Positions 31,989 to 40,157 of a stretch of 64,000 bases of DNA are shown piece after piece. The stretch comes from Paraktedonobacter carboxidivorans (GTDB lineage: Bacteria; Chloroflexota; Ktedonobacteria; Ktedonobacterales; Ktedonobacteraceae). The stretch covers positions 62,001-126,000 of the forward strand of contig JBEVTI010000007.1 of the NCBI GenBank assembly GCA_041156125.1, in the 5' to 3' direction. The notes below the pieces were generated by a model that did no database searches, was not told the origin of the DNA, and worked only from the letters and a program-made list of their open reading frames with translations. The position numbers and the translations under genes are program-made. Every line of letters begins with the position of its first letter. The stretch's first letter is position 1.

Positions 31989-34118
31989 ATGATAGGTATC
32001 CTCAAAAGCAACCTTTTGCGCGTCTCTGGCACAGCTTTTCTCTGCGCTATTAGTCTGACGTTGCTGCTGCCTTTATTAGTCAGCGCGTCACCTATGCACG
32101 CGATTCTGTTAAGCTCCAATCCAGCGAAAGATGCCGTGCTGCGCAATGCACCAAAACAAGTACAGATGTGGTTTAGCGAAGATCTAAACCCCACCTTGAG
32201 CACAGCTCAGATCGTTAACGCTGCACGCACACGGGTCGATAAGGCCGACTCACACGTCAATGCTGGCAACAGCAAAGAGCTGGATATTTCCCTGCAGGCT
32301 AATCTGCAGCCGGATGTCTATATTGTAGTCTGGCGCACCGATTCTGCTGACGATGGGCATGTATTGCTAGGATCGTTCGTCTTTACGGTGGCTAACCCTG
32401 ACGGTACCGTGCCACAATTAGCCCCGGGCGCCAATCCAGGTCAGGGCCTGTTGGGTAATACAAACGCCACTGCACCTGGCACATTGGATGGACCGACCTT
32501 CTTCAATTTCATCGCTGTAACCCTGGTTGAGCTGGCCGCGACCTTCTGGGTGGGCGCACAACTCTGGCTCAATTTTGTCTTGCAATCCGCGACTGAGAAG
32601 CACCCGCAGGAGAGCGAGCTTAATGCCCGCGTCGAGCAGCGCTTTACGCGGCGCTTCTCCCTACCTACCCTGGCGCTGCTTTTGCTCGCGAACCTCGGCG
32701 TGCTCTATGGCCAGGTGCTGACACTGACGGGCAATAACTGGGGCTCGGCCCTCTCATGGCAGCTTTTAAGCGAACAGGCCAGCAGCGGACGCTTTGGCAC
32801 TTACTGGCTGCTACGTGTGGGAGTGATTCTGCTGGCTATGCTCGTCGGCCTCTATATGCTGGTGAGCAAACGACGGCCTTATGCCGTCGAGCAAGTATTG
32901 CCTATGCTCAATCTCTTCCTTGGCTCTGTGCTCTTCATCGCCATTACGATGTCTGGCCACGCGGCAGCGGTCAACGCCGTTTTTATGCCCTATTCGGTTG
33001 TGCTCGACTGGCTGCATCTGCTGGCCTCGGCACTCTGGGTAGGTGGGATGCTCTATATCCTGCTGATCTATCTGCCCGTGCTTAAAACATACTCAACCCA
33101 TGAGAGGGTGCGCTCGTTGCTTGTCATTCTGGCGCAATTCTCACCCCTGGCATTAGCAGGCGTGGGAATTATGGCCGTCACCGGTCCACTCAATGCTACC
33201 TTCCATCTAACCTCACTCGATCAATTCATCAGCACCGCCTACGGACGCACCCTGGTGATTAAAATCCTGCTCGTTGGTGGACTCCTGGTTACCAGCGCTT
33301 TCCATGTCGGCTGGCTACGCCCGCGCTTAAAGAAGGAGTATCAGAAATATCTCTATGCTCAAGCGCGCCTGGAAAAAGTTCGAGTCAGCACCAGCAGTTC
33401 TGATATGGAACAGCAACTGGCGGAAGTGCGTGACTCGGCCAGCGAGAGCGCTGAGAGGAAGAATGGGCGAGCCATACACAGCATGGAACAGCAACTGGCA
33501 GGGCTGACTGGCTCAGCCAGCGAGGCTGGTGAGATGAGCAGCAAGGCCACGGCGAGCGTCAGCGAGTCGCTGCCAGGTGAATCAAAGCAGTTGCTTCAGC
33601 AGCTTAAACGGCGCGAAGGACGGCTGGCACGCAAAACAAATCTTATGACCAGCATACTGAGATGGGAACCCTGGTTGGGCGTGGCTGTAATTGCCTGCGT
33701 AGGCTTGATGAACGTTTTCGCGGGTACTCTGACTACCTCAGCCGCGGTGCCTCCAACCCAGCAGCAAAACCCCACCTCAGCTCCCTTTAATGGTAGCGCG
33801 CTGACCAGCGACGGCAAATATCGCATCACGCTGAATGTTACGCCTGATCGCTTTGGGACCAATCTCTTTACTGTGCATATCACTGACAGCCAGAACGGCC
33901 AGCAACTCGGCCCCAATCAGGCTGGCGTGATAGTCTACACGACGATGCTCGATATGGCCATGGGAACCGATGACTTTCCGCTCCAGCCTGATGGCAAGGG
34001 CGGCTTTAGTGGAAGTGGCGATCTCGCGATGGGTGGCAACTGGCAAATCCTGATTCAGATACGCGCACTAGATAATACACTCCATAAAGCGTTTTTCAAG
34101 ATCGCCGCGCCATTCTGA
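31989..34118 (+). CDS. CopC-CopD copper resistance fusion with YtkA-like C-terminal domain
   Basis: A 709-residue membrane protein. A signal sequence (about 1-35) leads to a CopC beta-domain beginning MHAILLSSNPAKDAVL with MWFSEDLNP and DDGHVLLGSFVFTV. Eight or so membrane helices of the CopD type follow (about 165-455), including GHAAAVNAVFMPYSVVLDWL with histidine ligands. A helical insert of about 80 residues holds two related repeats (MEQQLAEVRDSASESAE, MEQQLAGLTGSASEAGE). After a last helix comes a YtkA-like beta-domain with MDMAMGTD. It is probably a copper import or handling protein at the membrane. Confidence 0.88.
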   Translation: MIGILKSNLLRVSGTAFLCAISLTLLLPLLVSASPMHAILLSSNPAKDAVLRNAPKQVQMWFSEDLNPTLSTAQIVNAARTRVDKADSHVNAGNSKELDISLQANLQPDVYIVVWRTDSADDGHVLLGSFVFTVANPDGTVPQLAPGANPGQGLLGNTNATAPGTLDGPTFFNFIAVTLVELAATFWVGAQLWLNFVLQSATEKHPQESELNARVEQRFTRRFSLPTLALLLLANLGVLYGQVLTLTGNNWGSALSWQLLSEQASSGRFGTYWLLRVGVILLAMLVGLYMLVSKRRPYAVEQVLPMLNLFLGSVLFIAITMSGHAAAVNAVFMPYSVVLDWLHLLASALWVGGMLYILLIYLPVLKTYSTHERVRSLLVILAQFSPLALAGVGIMAVTGPLNATFHLTSLDQFISTAYGRTLVIKILLVGGLLVTSAFHVGWLRPRLKKEYQKYLYAQARLEKVRVSTSSSDMEQQLAEVRDSASESAERKNGRAIHSMEQQLAGLTGSASEAGEMSSKATASVSESLPGESKQLLQQLKRREGRLARKTNLMTSILRWEPWLGVAVIACVGLMNVFAGTLTTSAAVPPTQQQNPTSAPFNGSALTSDGKYRITLNVTPDRFGTNLFTVHITDSQNGQQLGPNQAGVIVYTTMLDMAMGTDDFPLQPDGKGGFSGSGDLAMGGNWQILIQIRALDNTLHKAFFKIAAPF

Positions 34119-34169
34119 GCCATTCACGCGAGGCGCGAGCTTTGTGCAATATGCAATACGGGAGAGATT

Positions 34170-34216
34170 AGCGGTCTGTCTGGTCCTGCAAAGAAAAAAT
34201 GACCAGAACAGCCGCT
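34170..34216 (+). terminator. Quasi-palindrome after the CopC-CopD gene
   Basis: AGCGGTCTGTCTGGTC (34170-34185) and GACCAGAACAGCCGCT (34201-34216) pair over 5 and 7 bp at the two ends with a four-base mismatched middle. It lies 52 bases after the stop and may terminate the gene. Confidence 0.45.
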
Positions 34217-34295
34217 GATCCGTACATATACCTGAAGGCAGCCTCGATAGTTATAAAGCCTGATCAACCAGGGCGGGTAAACGTTGCCTGAAACA

Positions 34296-34345
34296 AGGGT
34301 CCAAACCCCTGGCCGGGGTCTGGAACTATGCCCCGGTCTCTCACC
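34296..34345 (+). repeat. Copy of a dispersed GC-rich hairpin repeat
   Basis: The core CCCTGGCCGGGGTCTGGAAC followed by TATGCCCCGGTCTCTCACC resembles the sequence inside the MITE-like element (21568-21620) and, on the opposite strand, 42735-42810. No coding role. Confidence 0.5.
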
Positions 34346-34378
34346 AACTGAAAGCATCAGAAATACGGGATAAACACG

Positions 34379-35443
34379 ATGAAAAAGCTACATATAACCT
34401 TTTTGCTTCTCTCTCTCCTGCTGTTTGCCGCCTGTAGTAGTGGCAATCAGACAAACAATGCCACGCCCACTGTGCAGCCAGTCAACGGTTTTGGCACCGG
34501 GCTAAACCATACTCATTCCATGGTCATTCTACCCGATGCTAACCAGACAATTGTGCTGGCCTCCCACTACGGTATCTTTCGCTCACAAGACCATGGAGCG
34601 ACCTGGCAAGAAACAGCCGCGGGCCCGCACCAGTTGATGCAGGGCCTGATGACATGGTGGCTCTCTTACAATCCGCTCAATCCCCAGCGCCTCTATGTCC
34701 TGACCCTGCCAGCGGTAGCTTCCCATGCAGGTGTGCTGGGCCTTTACACCAGCGGCGATGGCGGAAAAACTTGGCAGATGTCTATTGACTACAACAGCTT
34801 GCCTACAGGCGCTGTTTATCTGGCACACGCGGGCAACGATAGCCCTGATGAGGTATATATCTACCAGAGCGGCCTGGGAGCCAATGGTCTGAAAGTCAGT
34901 ATGGATAATGGCGTCCATTTCGCGCAAGCCGGTAGCGCATTGCCCTTTGGCAGCCTGCTGGGTATGCTGCCCTTGCCCAACAAGCCGGGACATATGCTGG
35001 TCTTTGGCAATGAAGGCGCGGCGCTGACCAGCGACAGCGGCAAGCATTGGCAGGTGATCAAAAGTTTGCAGGACAGCATCTTTGAAATCACAACCCCAGG
35101 CGCTAACCAGCCAATTTACGCCAGAGGTGCTGCTGGTATCTATGTCTCACACGATAATGGCCAGAGCTTCACTACTGTCACACAAAGCACGTATGCATCC
35201 CTGACGGTCTCGCCGCAACAACCCGCTATCATCTATGGCAAGACCGCTCTAAATATCTACCGCAGCAGCGACGGCGGAAAGACGTGGAGCCAGTTGCCAA
35301 ATATCAAGGGTAATCTGGAAATTCTTATCGCTGATCCCAACAGTTCAGCCCAGCTCTACCTCGCGCTCTCCTACCCGACAGAGGCCTATCATTTCACTAA
35401 CAATGCCTGGAAATCGCTGACGCCGCCCATTCCAGCAACATAA
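34379..35443 (+). CDS. Lipoprotein with BNR/sortilin-like repeats
   Basis: A 354-residue secreted lipoprotein: signal peptide MKKLHITFLLLSLLL with lipobox FAAC (Cys about 19). The rest is a beta-propeller with several BNR/Asp-box repeats, such as SQDHGATW, SGDGGKTW, SDSGKHW, SHDNGQSF and SSDGGKTW. Similar proteins (F510_1955 type) are often annotated as glycosyl hydrolase-like, but no catalytic set is evident. It lies after the copper-handling gene in the same direction and before another propeller protein. Confidence 0.85.
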   Translation: MKKLHITFLLLSLLLFAACSSGNQTNNATPTVQPVNGFGTGLNHTHSMVILPDANQTIVLASHYGIFRSQDHGATWQETAAGPHQLMQGLMTWWLSYNPLNPQRLYVLTLPAVASHAGVLGLYTSGDGGKTWQMSIDYNSLPTGAVYLAHAGNDSPDEVYIYQSGLGANGLKVSMDNGVHFAQAGSALPFGSLLGMLPLPNKPGHMLVFGNEGAALTSDSGKHWQVIKSLQDSIFEITTPGANQPIYARGAAGIYVSHDNGQSFTTVTQSTYASLTVSPQQPAIIYGKTALNIYRSSDGGKTWSQLPNIKGNLEILIADPNSSAQLYLALSYPTEAYHFTNNAWKSLTPPIPAT

Positions 35444-35556
35444 GATGGCACGGCAGCGCGAGTACCTATCCAGAGTACCAGGCATAGATGCTGGAGCGGA
35501 TGCTGGCGCGCTAGAGAAGCGCGAGAAGCGGCACAATAAAAGCTGGAAGGGCTTAT

Positions 35557-36909
35557 GTGAGTGCTATGAAAAAAATCGTAGATAACCCTATACACAAGTT
35601 TTGCGCGTCGCGACCGCAGACGAGCGCAGAGAAGAGAGCGGGGCTATCCGCGGCTCGACCAGAGACGGCCCTGCAAGCTCTTCGCAAGAGCTTATACAGC
35701 GCAGCCGAACAGGTAGAGGGCGCGCAGAACCGCGCCCGCCATCGCTCGCGGTCCATGCCTGGAATGGCCTGGCGTTTGCTCGCTCTCTGCGCGATCCTGT
35801 GCGGGATAGTGCTGCTCACGCCAGGCGTACCAGTGGCCCATGCCGATGGAGGCGCGCCCAATCTGGCCTATGTCGCGGGGAGTGCTCAGGGTGTGAGCGT
35901 GATCGATATCGCCCAGCAGAAAGTCACCAGCACACTGGCCCTGGCTGGTGATCCAACCATGCTCTATCTAACCCTCGATGGACGCTATCTCTACGCCGCG
36001 CAACCTGCTTTGAACGAGGTCAGTATGCTGGATACCAGTAATGGACAACTCGTGTGCAGAGTCAGCGTGCCAGGCCAGCCATCATTGCTCGCCTTCGATG
36101 CCGGTGTCAACCTGCTCTATGCCGCGGGTAATGGGACCGCGGGTATCACCGCGCTTAACGCAGGCACCTGCACGATTAACAAGGTTATCGCCACTAATGG
36201 CCCGGTCTATGGACTGGCGACGGCAGAGGTCGGCTCTGGTCCAAATGGAGGTACCGGGAACCAGCTCTGGTTCACCACACACAATAGCCTGAATGTCTAT
36301 ACCATTCAGCCTGATAAGATCCGCAGTATCGTCGTGCCGGGCGATCCGCAGTATATTTCAATTCCTCCAGGAGTGACCGTCTACGTTACCACTCGCCAGG
36401 GTACAGTAGTGGCTGTCAGCCTGCAAGATCTGCAGGCCGCGCCGCCTCTGCTGAAAGGCGGAGACTTTGGTCCGATGGACTTTGATGCCTTTACTGGCGA
36501 AGTCTATGTGCCCGATAAAAAACACCGGCTGGTGGATGTGCTGACACCGATTTATTTTAGTGGGTCAACCATCCCTCACGAACCCAATCATGTGATCAAA
36601 CTGGATGCTGCTCCACAATCTGTGGCAATTACCGGGGATGGCAACCTGGGCTTTTTTGCCCTGGCTGGCGGTACAGTTGTGATGTTCGATATTCCTGGCC
36701 AGGCCTTGAGCATGACCTTCTCCGTGGGCGGCGCTCCACGCTTTATCATTACTGGCCTCTATCCGCCAATCATCCGCAACTCGCAGCAAAACAATGCTAA
36801 TGGCTCACCCATTCCCACAAACCTGCTGCTCTGGCTGGCGGCAAGCGCGCTCCTGTTTATCCTGGCGCTCGCGTTCCTGCTCATCCTGGCCAGGCGTAAA
36901 CGAAATTGA
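35557..36909 (+). CDS. YVTN-type beta-propeller surface protein
   Basis: 450 residues. A basic N-terminal region of about 65 residues precedes a hydrophobic helix (about 70-95, WRLLALCAILCGIVLL), followed by a beta-propeller of YVTN/NHL-like blades (VAGSAQGVSVIDIAQQKV, LTLDGRYLYAAQPALNEVSM). A C-terminal helix (NLLLWLAASALLFILALAF) ends in RRKRN. The protein is therefore anchored at both ends with the propeller outside. GTG 35557 has GGAAGG six bases upstream; ATG 35566 is the alternative. Function unknown; binding or scaffolding is likely. Confidence 0.75.
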   Translation: MSAMKKIVDNPIHKFCASRPQTSAEKRAGLSAARPETALQALRKSLYSAAEQVEGAQNRARHRSRSMPGMAWRLLALCAILCGIVLLTPGVPVAHADGGAPNLAYVAGSAQGVSVIDIAQQKVTSTLALAGDPTMLYLTLDGRYLYAAQPALNEVSMLDTSNGQLVCRVSVPGQPSLLAFDAGVNLLYAAGNGTAGITALNAGTCTINKVIATNGPVYGLATAEVGSGPNGGTGNQLWFTTHNSLNVYTIQPDKIRSIVVPGDPQYISIPPGVTVYVTTRQGTVVAVSLQDLQAAPPLLKGGDFGPMDFDAFTGEVYVPDKKHRLVDVLTPIYFSGSTIPHEPNHVIKLDAAPQSVAITGDGNLGFFALAGGTVVMFDIPGQALSMTFSVGGAPRFIITGLYPPIIRNSQQNNANGSPIPTNLLLWLAASALLFILALAFLLILARRKRN

Positions 36910-36945
36910 TGAGGCGTTTCGGCTGAGGAATAACTCATAGATCAT

Positions 36946-37896
36946 CTATTCCTGGCGCAGGACTGCTGTGACCAGTTGGGCGTTTGATCTGGTCTTCTCC
37001 AGCACGCGAATAACCTGTTCAGTTCCTTCGCGTAGCGGCAGATCTGAGACCTTGCGCCGGAGAATGGACATGGCGCGCAGTTCCTCGGATGAAAGCAGGC
37101 GCTCTTCCTGGCGGGTGCTCGATTCTTTGAGGTCGATAGCGGGAAAGACGCGTCGATCAGCCAGTTCGCGGGAAAGGCGGATCTCCAGGTTGCCGGTCCC
37201 TTTGAACTCCTCATATACCACTTCATCCAGCTTGCTGCCGGTCTCTACCAGGCAACTGGCGACAATGGTCAGGCTACCGCCTTCTTCCAGCGCGCGCGCG
37301 GAGCCGAACAGGCGTCGGCCTACCTCCAGCGCGTGAGCGTCAATGCCACCTGAGAGCGTGCGGCTACCGTAATTAACGCGCTGGTTGCGCGCGCCGGGTC
37401 CACCCCACATTTCGTTGCTCAGATTGTGAACGCGCGCCAGTCTGGTGAGCGAATCAAGCAAGACCACCACATCCTGCCCTCGCCCAACCAGCAGCCTCGC
37501 CTCGCTCAAGGCCAGGTCAGCGATGCGCCCATGCCTGGCCAGTTCCTGGTCAAAGCTCGACGCGTATATCCGTACGCCCGCGCCCTGCACCTCCGTACGC
37601 CACTCTGTCACCTCCTCAGGCCGCTCATCAACCAGGCAAAGAAAGAGCACGGTCTCAGGAAAATTCTGCCGGATCGCAGCCGCGATCTGGCGTAAAATAG
37701 TTGTCTTGCCCGCTTTCGGAGGAGCTACTACTAATGCGCGCTGGCCAAAACCCAGCGGCACAAATAAATCAATCATTCTGCCCGTCAGAGGAAGCGGCCC
37801 CGTTTCCAGCGTAATACGTTTGCGCGGGTGAATAGGGGTGAGTTTGTCAAAGGGATTGCGCGTGGATGCCACTCGTGTCAGTCCTTTTTGTCTCAT
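36946..37896 (-). CDS. rho: Rho termination factor lacking its N-terminal RNA-binding domain
   Basis: The protein is the ATPase half of Rho. It begins ASTRNPFDKLTPIHPRKRIT, the sequence that follows the primary RNA-binding domain in normal Rho. Walker A is PPKAGKTTILRQIA, Walker B VVVLLDSLTRLAR, and the secondary-site Q-loop GGIDAHALEVGRRLFGSAR is kept. Normal Rho has about 130 more residues, with Rho_N and cold-shock folds. Upstream there are only about 75 bases before another gene's terminator, with no coding remnant of these domains. Either a shortened paralogue or a Rho that relies on other RNA contacts. ATG 37896 chosen; TTG 37902 possible. Confidence 0.85.
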   Translation of the reverse strand: MRQKGLTRVASTRNPFDKLTPIHPRKRITLETGPLPLTGRMIDLFVPLGFGQRALVVAPPKAGKTTILRQIAAAIRQNFPETVLFLCLVDERPEEVTEWRTEVQGAGVRIYASSFDQELARHGRIADLALSEARLLVGRGQDVVVLLDSLTRLARVHNLSNEMWGGPGARNQRVNYGSRTLSGGIDAHALEVGRRLFGSARALEEGGSLTIVASCLVETGSKLDEVVYEEFKGTGNLEIRLSRELADRRVFPAIDLKESSTRQEERLLSSEELRAMSILRRKVSDLPLREGTEQVIRVLEKTRSNAQLVTAVLRQE

Positions 37897-37968
37897 TTTC
37901 AATCGAGGATCGGTTGGTTCTTGTTGCTAGTGTACCACAATTGCTCTTACAAAGAAACATATTCTGGC

Positions 37969-38019
37969 AACTAAAAATGTTGCCTGCGTCCATCAAAGCC
38001 GCAGGCAACATTTTTAGTT
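37969..38019 (-). terminator. 20-bp inverted repeat with T-run after the sigma-like gene
   Basis: Bases 37969-37988 pair exactly with 38000-38019 around an 11-base loop. The arms begin with A-rich sequence and end in TTTTTAG on the minus strand, ten bases after the sigma-like gene stop. This is the most conventional intrinsic terminator of the window. Confidence 0.8.
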
Positions 38020-38029
38020 ATTCAGTTTT

Positions 38030-38683
38030 CTAGCTAATATGCGCTTGAGAAAGGCGCTTATAAGCAAGGCTGCGCAGAGCTGACTGTCGGCTACGCTCCG
38101 CGGGGTCCTTGGAAGGCGCTCGCCGATACTCGCGCAACTGTACGCCGCGATCCAGGAAGGCTTTTTGAAGAGCTGAGGGTTCCGCGTCAAAGCAGGAGTT
38201 ATTCGCGAGATCCGCCAGGATAGCCGCGCGGAGCTTGGCTGAAAATGCCGTAATCTTTTGGGCCGATGCGGCCAGGAGCCACTCTTCATAGATCTTGTCC
38301 TCGGCTTCTTGCGAAGGATCGGTCAGACGCTCCAGCGAAAGCTGCTCTGACGGGATGTTTGCGTTATATGATAGCCGCTGGAAGCGTGATTCGCGCCGCC
38401 TCATATCGAGGAAACAATGCTTAGCAATTACCAGGCTCAAATGCTCAAGGGAGCCAATGGCAGTACCATTTTCGCGACAGGTATTGATATACTGAAAGAT
38501 TTTGAGCAGCGCAGCCTGCACGATATCCTCAGCTATATCGTTTTCCTGGCCTTTCCACGTGACCACACCCGCGCCATAAGCCCAGATTTTCGCTAGAGGC
38601 CGCAGGCGGCGATACAGCCCTTCCCAACGCTCATCGTCGGAGATAGTAGTTAAAGATCGCGGCGAGTTTGTATATGACTGCAT
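38030..38683 (-). CDS. Sigma-70 region 2-containing factor (ECF-like)
   Basis: About 217 residues from ATG 38683, with AAGGAG six bases upstream. Residues about 55-125 resemble sigma region 2: DIAEDIVQAALLKIFQYINT, then HLSLVIAKHCFLDMRRRESR, as in ECF sigma factors. Region 4 is not obvious: the C-terminal half (KLRAAILADLANNSCFDAEP) could be a divergent one. It may be an unusual sigma factor or a related regulator. It stands alone between an AT-rich upstream region and its own terminator. Confidence 0.65.
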   Translation of the reverse strand: MQSYTNSPRSLTTISDDERWEGLYRRLRPLAKIWAYGAGVVTWKGQENDIAEDIVQAALLKIFQYINTCRENGTAIGSLEHLSLVIAKHCFLDMRRRESRFQRLSYNANIPSEQLSLERLTDPSQEAEDKIYEEWLLAASAQKITAFSAKLRAAILADLANNSCFDAEPSALQKAFLDRGVQLREYRRAPSKDPAERSRQSALRSLAYKRLSQAHIS

Positions 38684-39345
38684 GAGTTGCTCCTTGTAAA
38701 TAAATTGCGAACTATCAGATATCTCTGTGCAAGATAGATGAGCTACACATACGAATGAACGGCTGCACCACAAGGGTTCTATACAAATTCTGTTAACCTT
38801 AGAAAATCTAAGATACTTTGCTCTTCACTATAGATATTACCACAATAAACCTCGAACGTCAAGTACGTTAATTAAAGTTTGTCCGCAGATTATATCCAGA
38901 ATTTTTGTTTTCCGCATAGTGAAATGCCGCTATTTTTTTAGAAAAAAAGATCATATACAAATTCCGCCTGCCAGAACAGCTCATTATATCTACTGTCATT
39001 AACCGGAAAATATAAGTAAATATCATATCGTCGCCTTTCAAGGATATTTTTATATGACTTTTTCTTGTAAAAAATGATTGCCTCTTAGATATTCTAATAT
39101 AACAGAAATGGCATTCTAAGCAAGATAAAAGGGTGGGACGAGTCTCTAATGGAGCCTTGTAGGCAGATCAGGAGGCAGTATGCAGACATTTAATTGGCAG
39201 TTCATGCAAAAGAGCTAGCTGCAAACAGGGCAGAATAATTACTTAGAGAGGCAGAAAAGCCAGCTTATACTATTCCCATGCACAGGTTATCTAATCTGGT
39301 TCACATAAGCAAGAGCACTGGGGAGAGCACCTTTGGAGGAAGAAT
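38684..39345. other. AT-rich divergent intergenic region
   Basis: About 660 bases, much richer in A and T than neighbours, with the lowest GC at about 38800-39110. No convincing gene. TTAGAG (39243-39248) and TATACT (39266-39271), 17 bases apart, could be the promoter of the downstream kinase-like gene. Confidence 0.5.
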
Positions 39346-40053
39346 ATGGCGAAATTTCTTAATCTCATCGGGAGGCCAGGTAGTGGAAAATCGACTCTGG
39401 CGCGCGAGATCACCCACCGTCATGGAGGAGCAGGGGGCGTTGTAACTCTGAATGAGTACAACTTCTTGGAAGAAATGTTCAGGGACGAAGAAAATCATCC
39501 GCAAGGAACGCGGCGTTTTCGGCGTCGGGAACAGGGGAATGTAGTAGGCTTCGATGTCTTAGACCCCAGAGTATTCCCTATCGCCCTCTCACAGGTGAAC
39601 GAACGAGCGAGTCAATACCTACAAGAACCTGATAAGCTGGTTCTTATAGAGTTTTCGCGTCCTGATTATTCCGATGTACGGAATTGTTTCAGTACAGACA
39701 TCATGAAGAACGCTCAATTCTGTTTCGTCAAAGCACCGCTAGAGACCTGCATTAAGCGTATCAGGCAGCGAGTGGAGAGAAACTTCTATCCTGATGACAA
39801 GCTGGTTTCGGAGGAAGTCATGCGACAACGCTATCAAGAAGACGGACTTGCGACTCTGCTCAATAGCGTGAGCAGCAAACGTGTACATGTACTGGATAAT
39901 ACGAGCAGTTGGAATGACGCCTGGCTTGAGATGCGTACCTATCTAGATGAGATTATGTATCATCATACGACTAGCTCCGCCGTGTGGTCTATGGGCAATC
40001 TAAAGTGGACCCGCGCGCCTTATAATAGTTTACAGTGGCCTCCACTGATCTGA
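39346..40053 (+). CDS. P-loop NTPase, adenylate-kinase-like
   Basis: A 235-residue protein beginning with a Walker A motif LIGRPGSGKSTLAREI. VLIEFSRPDYSDV could be the Walker B-like strand, and TCIKRIRQRVER resembles a lid or arginine-bearing helix. The fold suggests a small-molecule kinase or an AAA-type ATP-binding protein. TGGAGGA lies before the ATG. The C-terminal 40 residues are unlike known kinases. Function unassigned. Confidence 0.7.
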   Translation: MAKFLNLIGRPGSGKSTLAREITHRHGGAGGVVTLNEYNFLEEMFRDEENHPQGTRRFRRREQGNVVGFDVLDPRVFPIALSQVNERASQYLQEPDKLVLIEFSRPDYSDVRNCFSTDIMKNAQFCFVKAPLETCIKRIRQRVERNFYPDDKLVSEEVMRQRYQEDGLATLLNSVSSKRVHVLDNTSSWNDAWLEMRTYLDEIMYHHTTSSAVWSMGNLKWTRAPYNSLQWPPLI

Positions 40054-40071
40054 GCCTTGCATTGCAAGTTT

Positions 40072-40140
40072 TAAGTAGGTCTATTGCAGAGATTTAGCGG
40101 GCGCTGTGCGCCCGCTAAATCTCTGCAATAGACCTACTTA
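40072..40140. terminator. 33-bp perfect inverted repeat between convergent genes
   Basis: Bases 40072-40104 pair exactly with 40108-40140 around TGT. It is placed between genes ending at 40053 and 40158 and should terminate both. Confidence 0.8.
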
Positions 40141-40157
40141 TCTTATTCCGAGAACAG

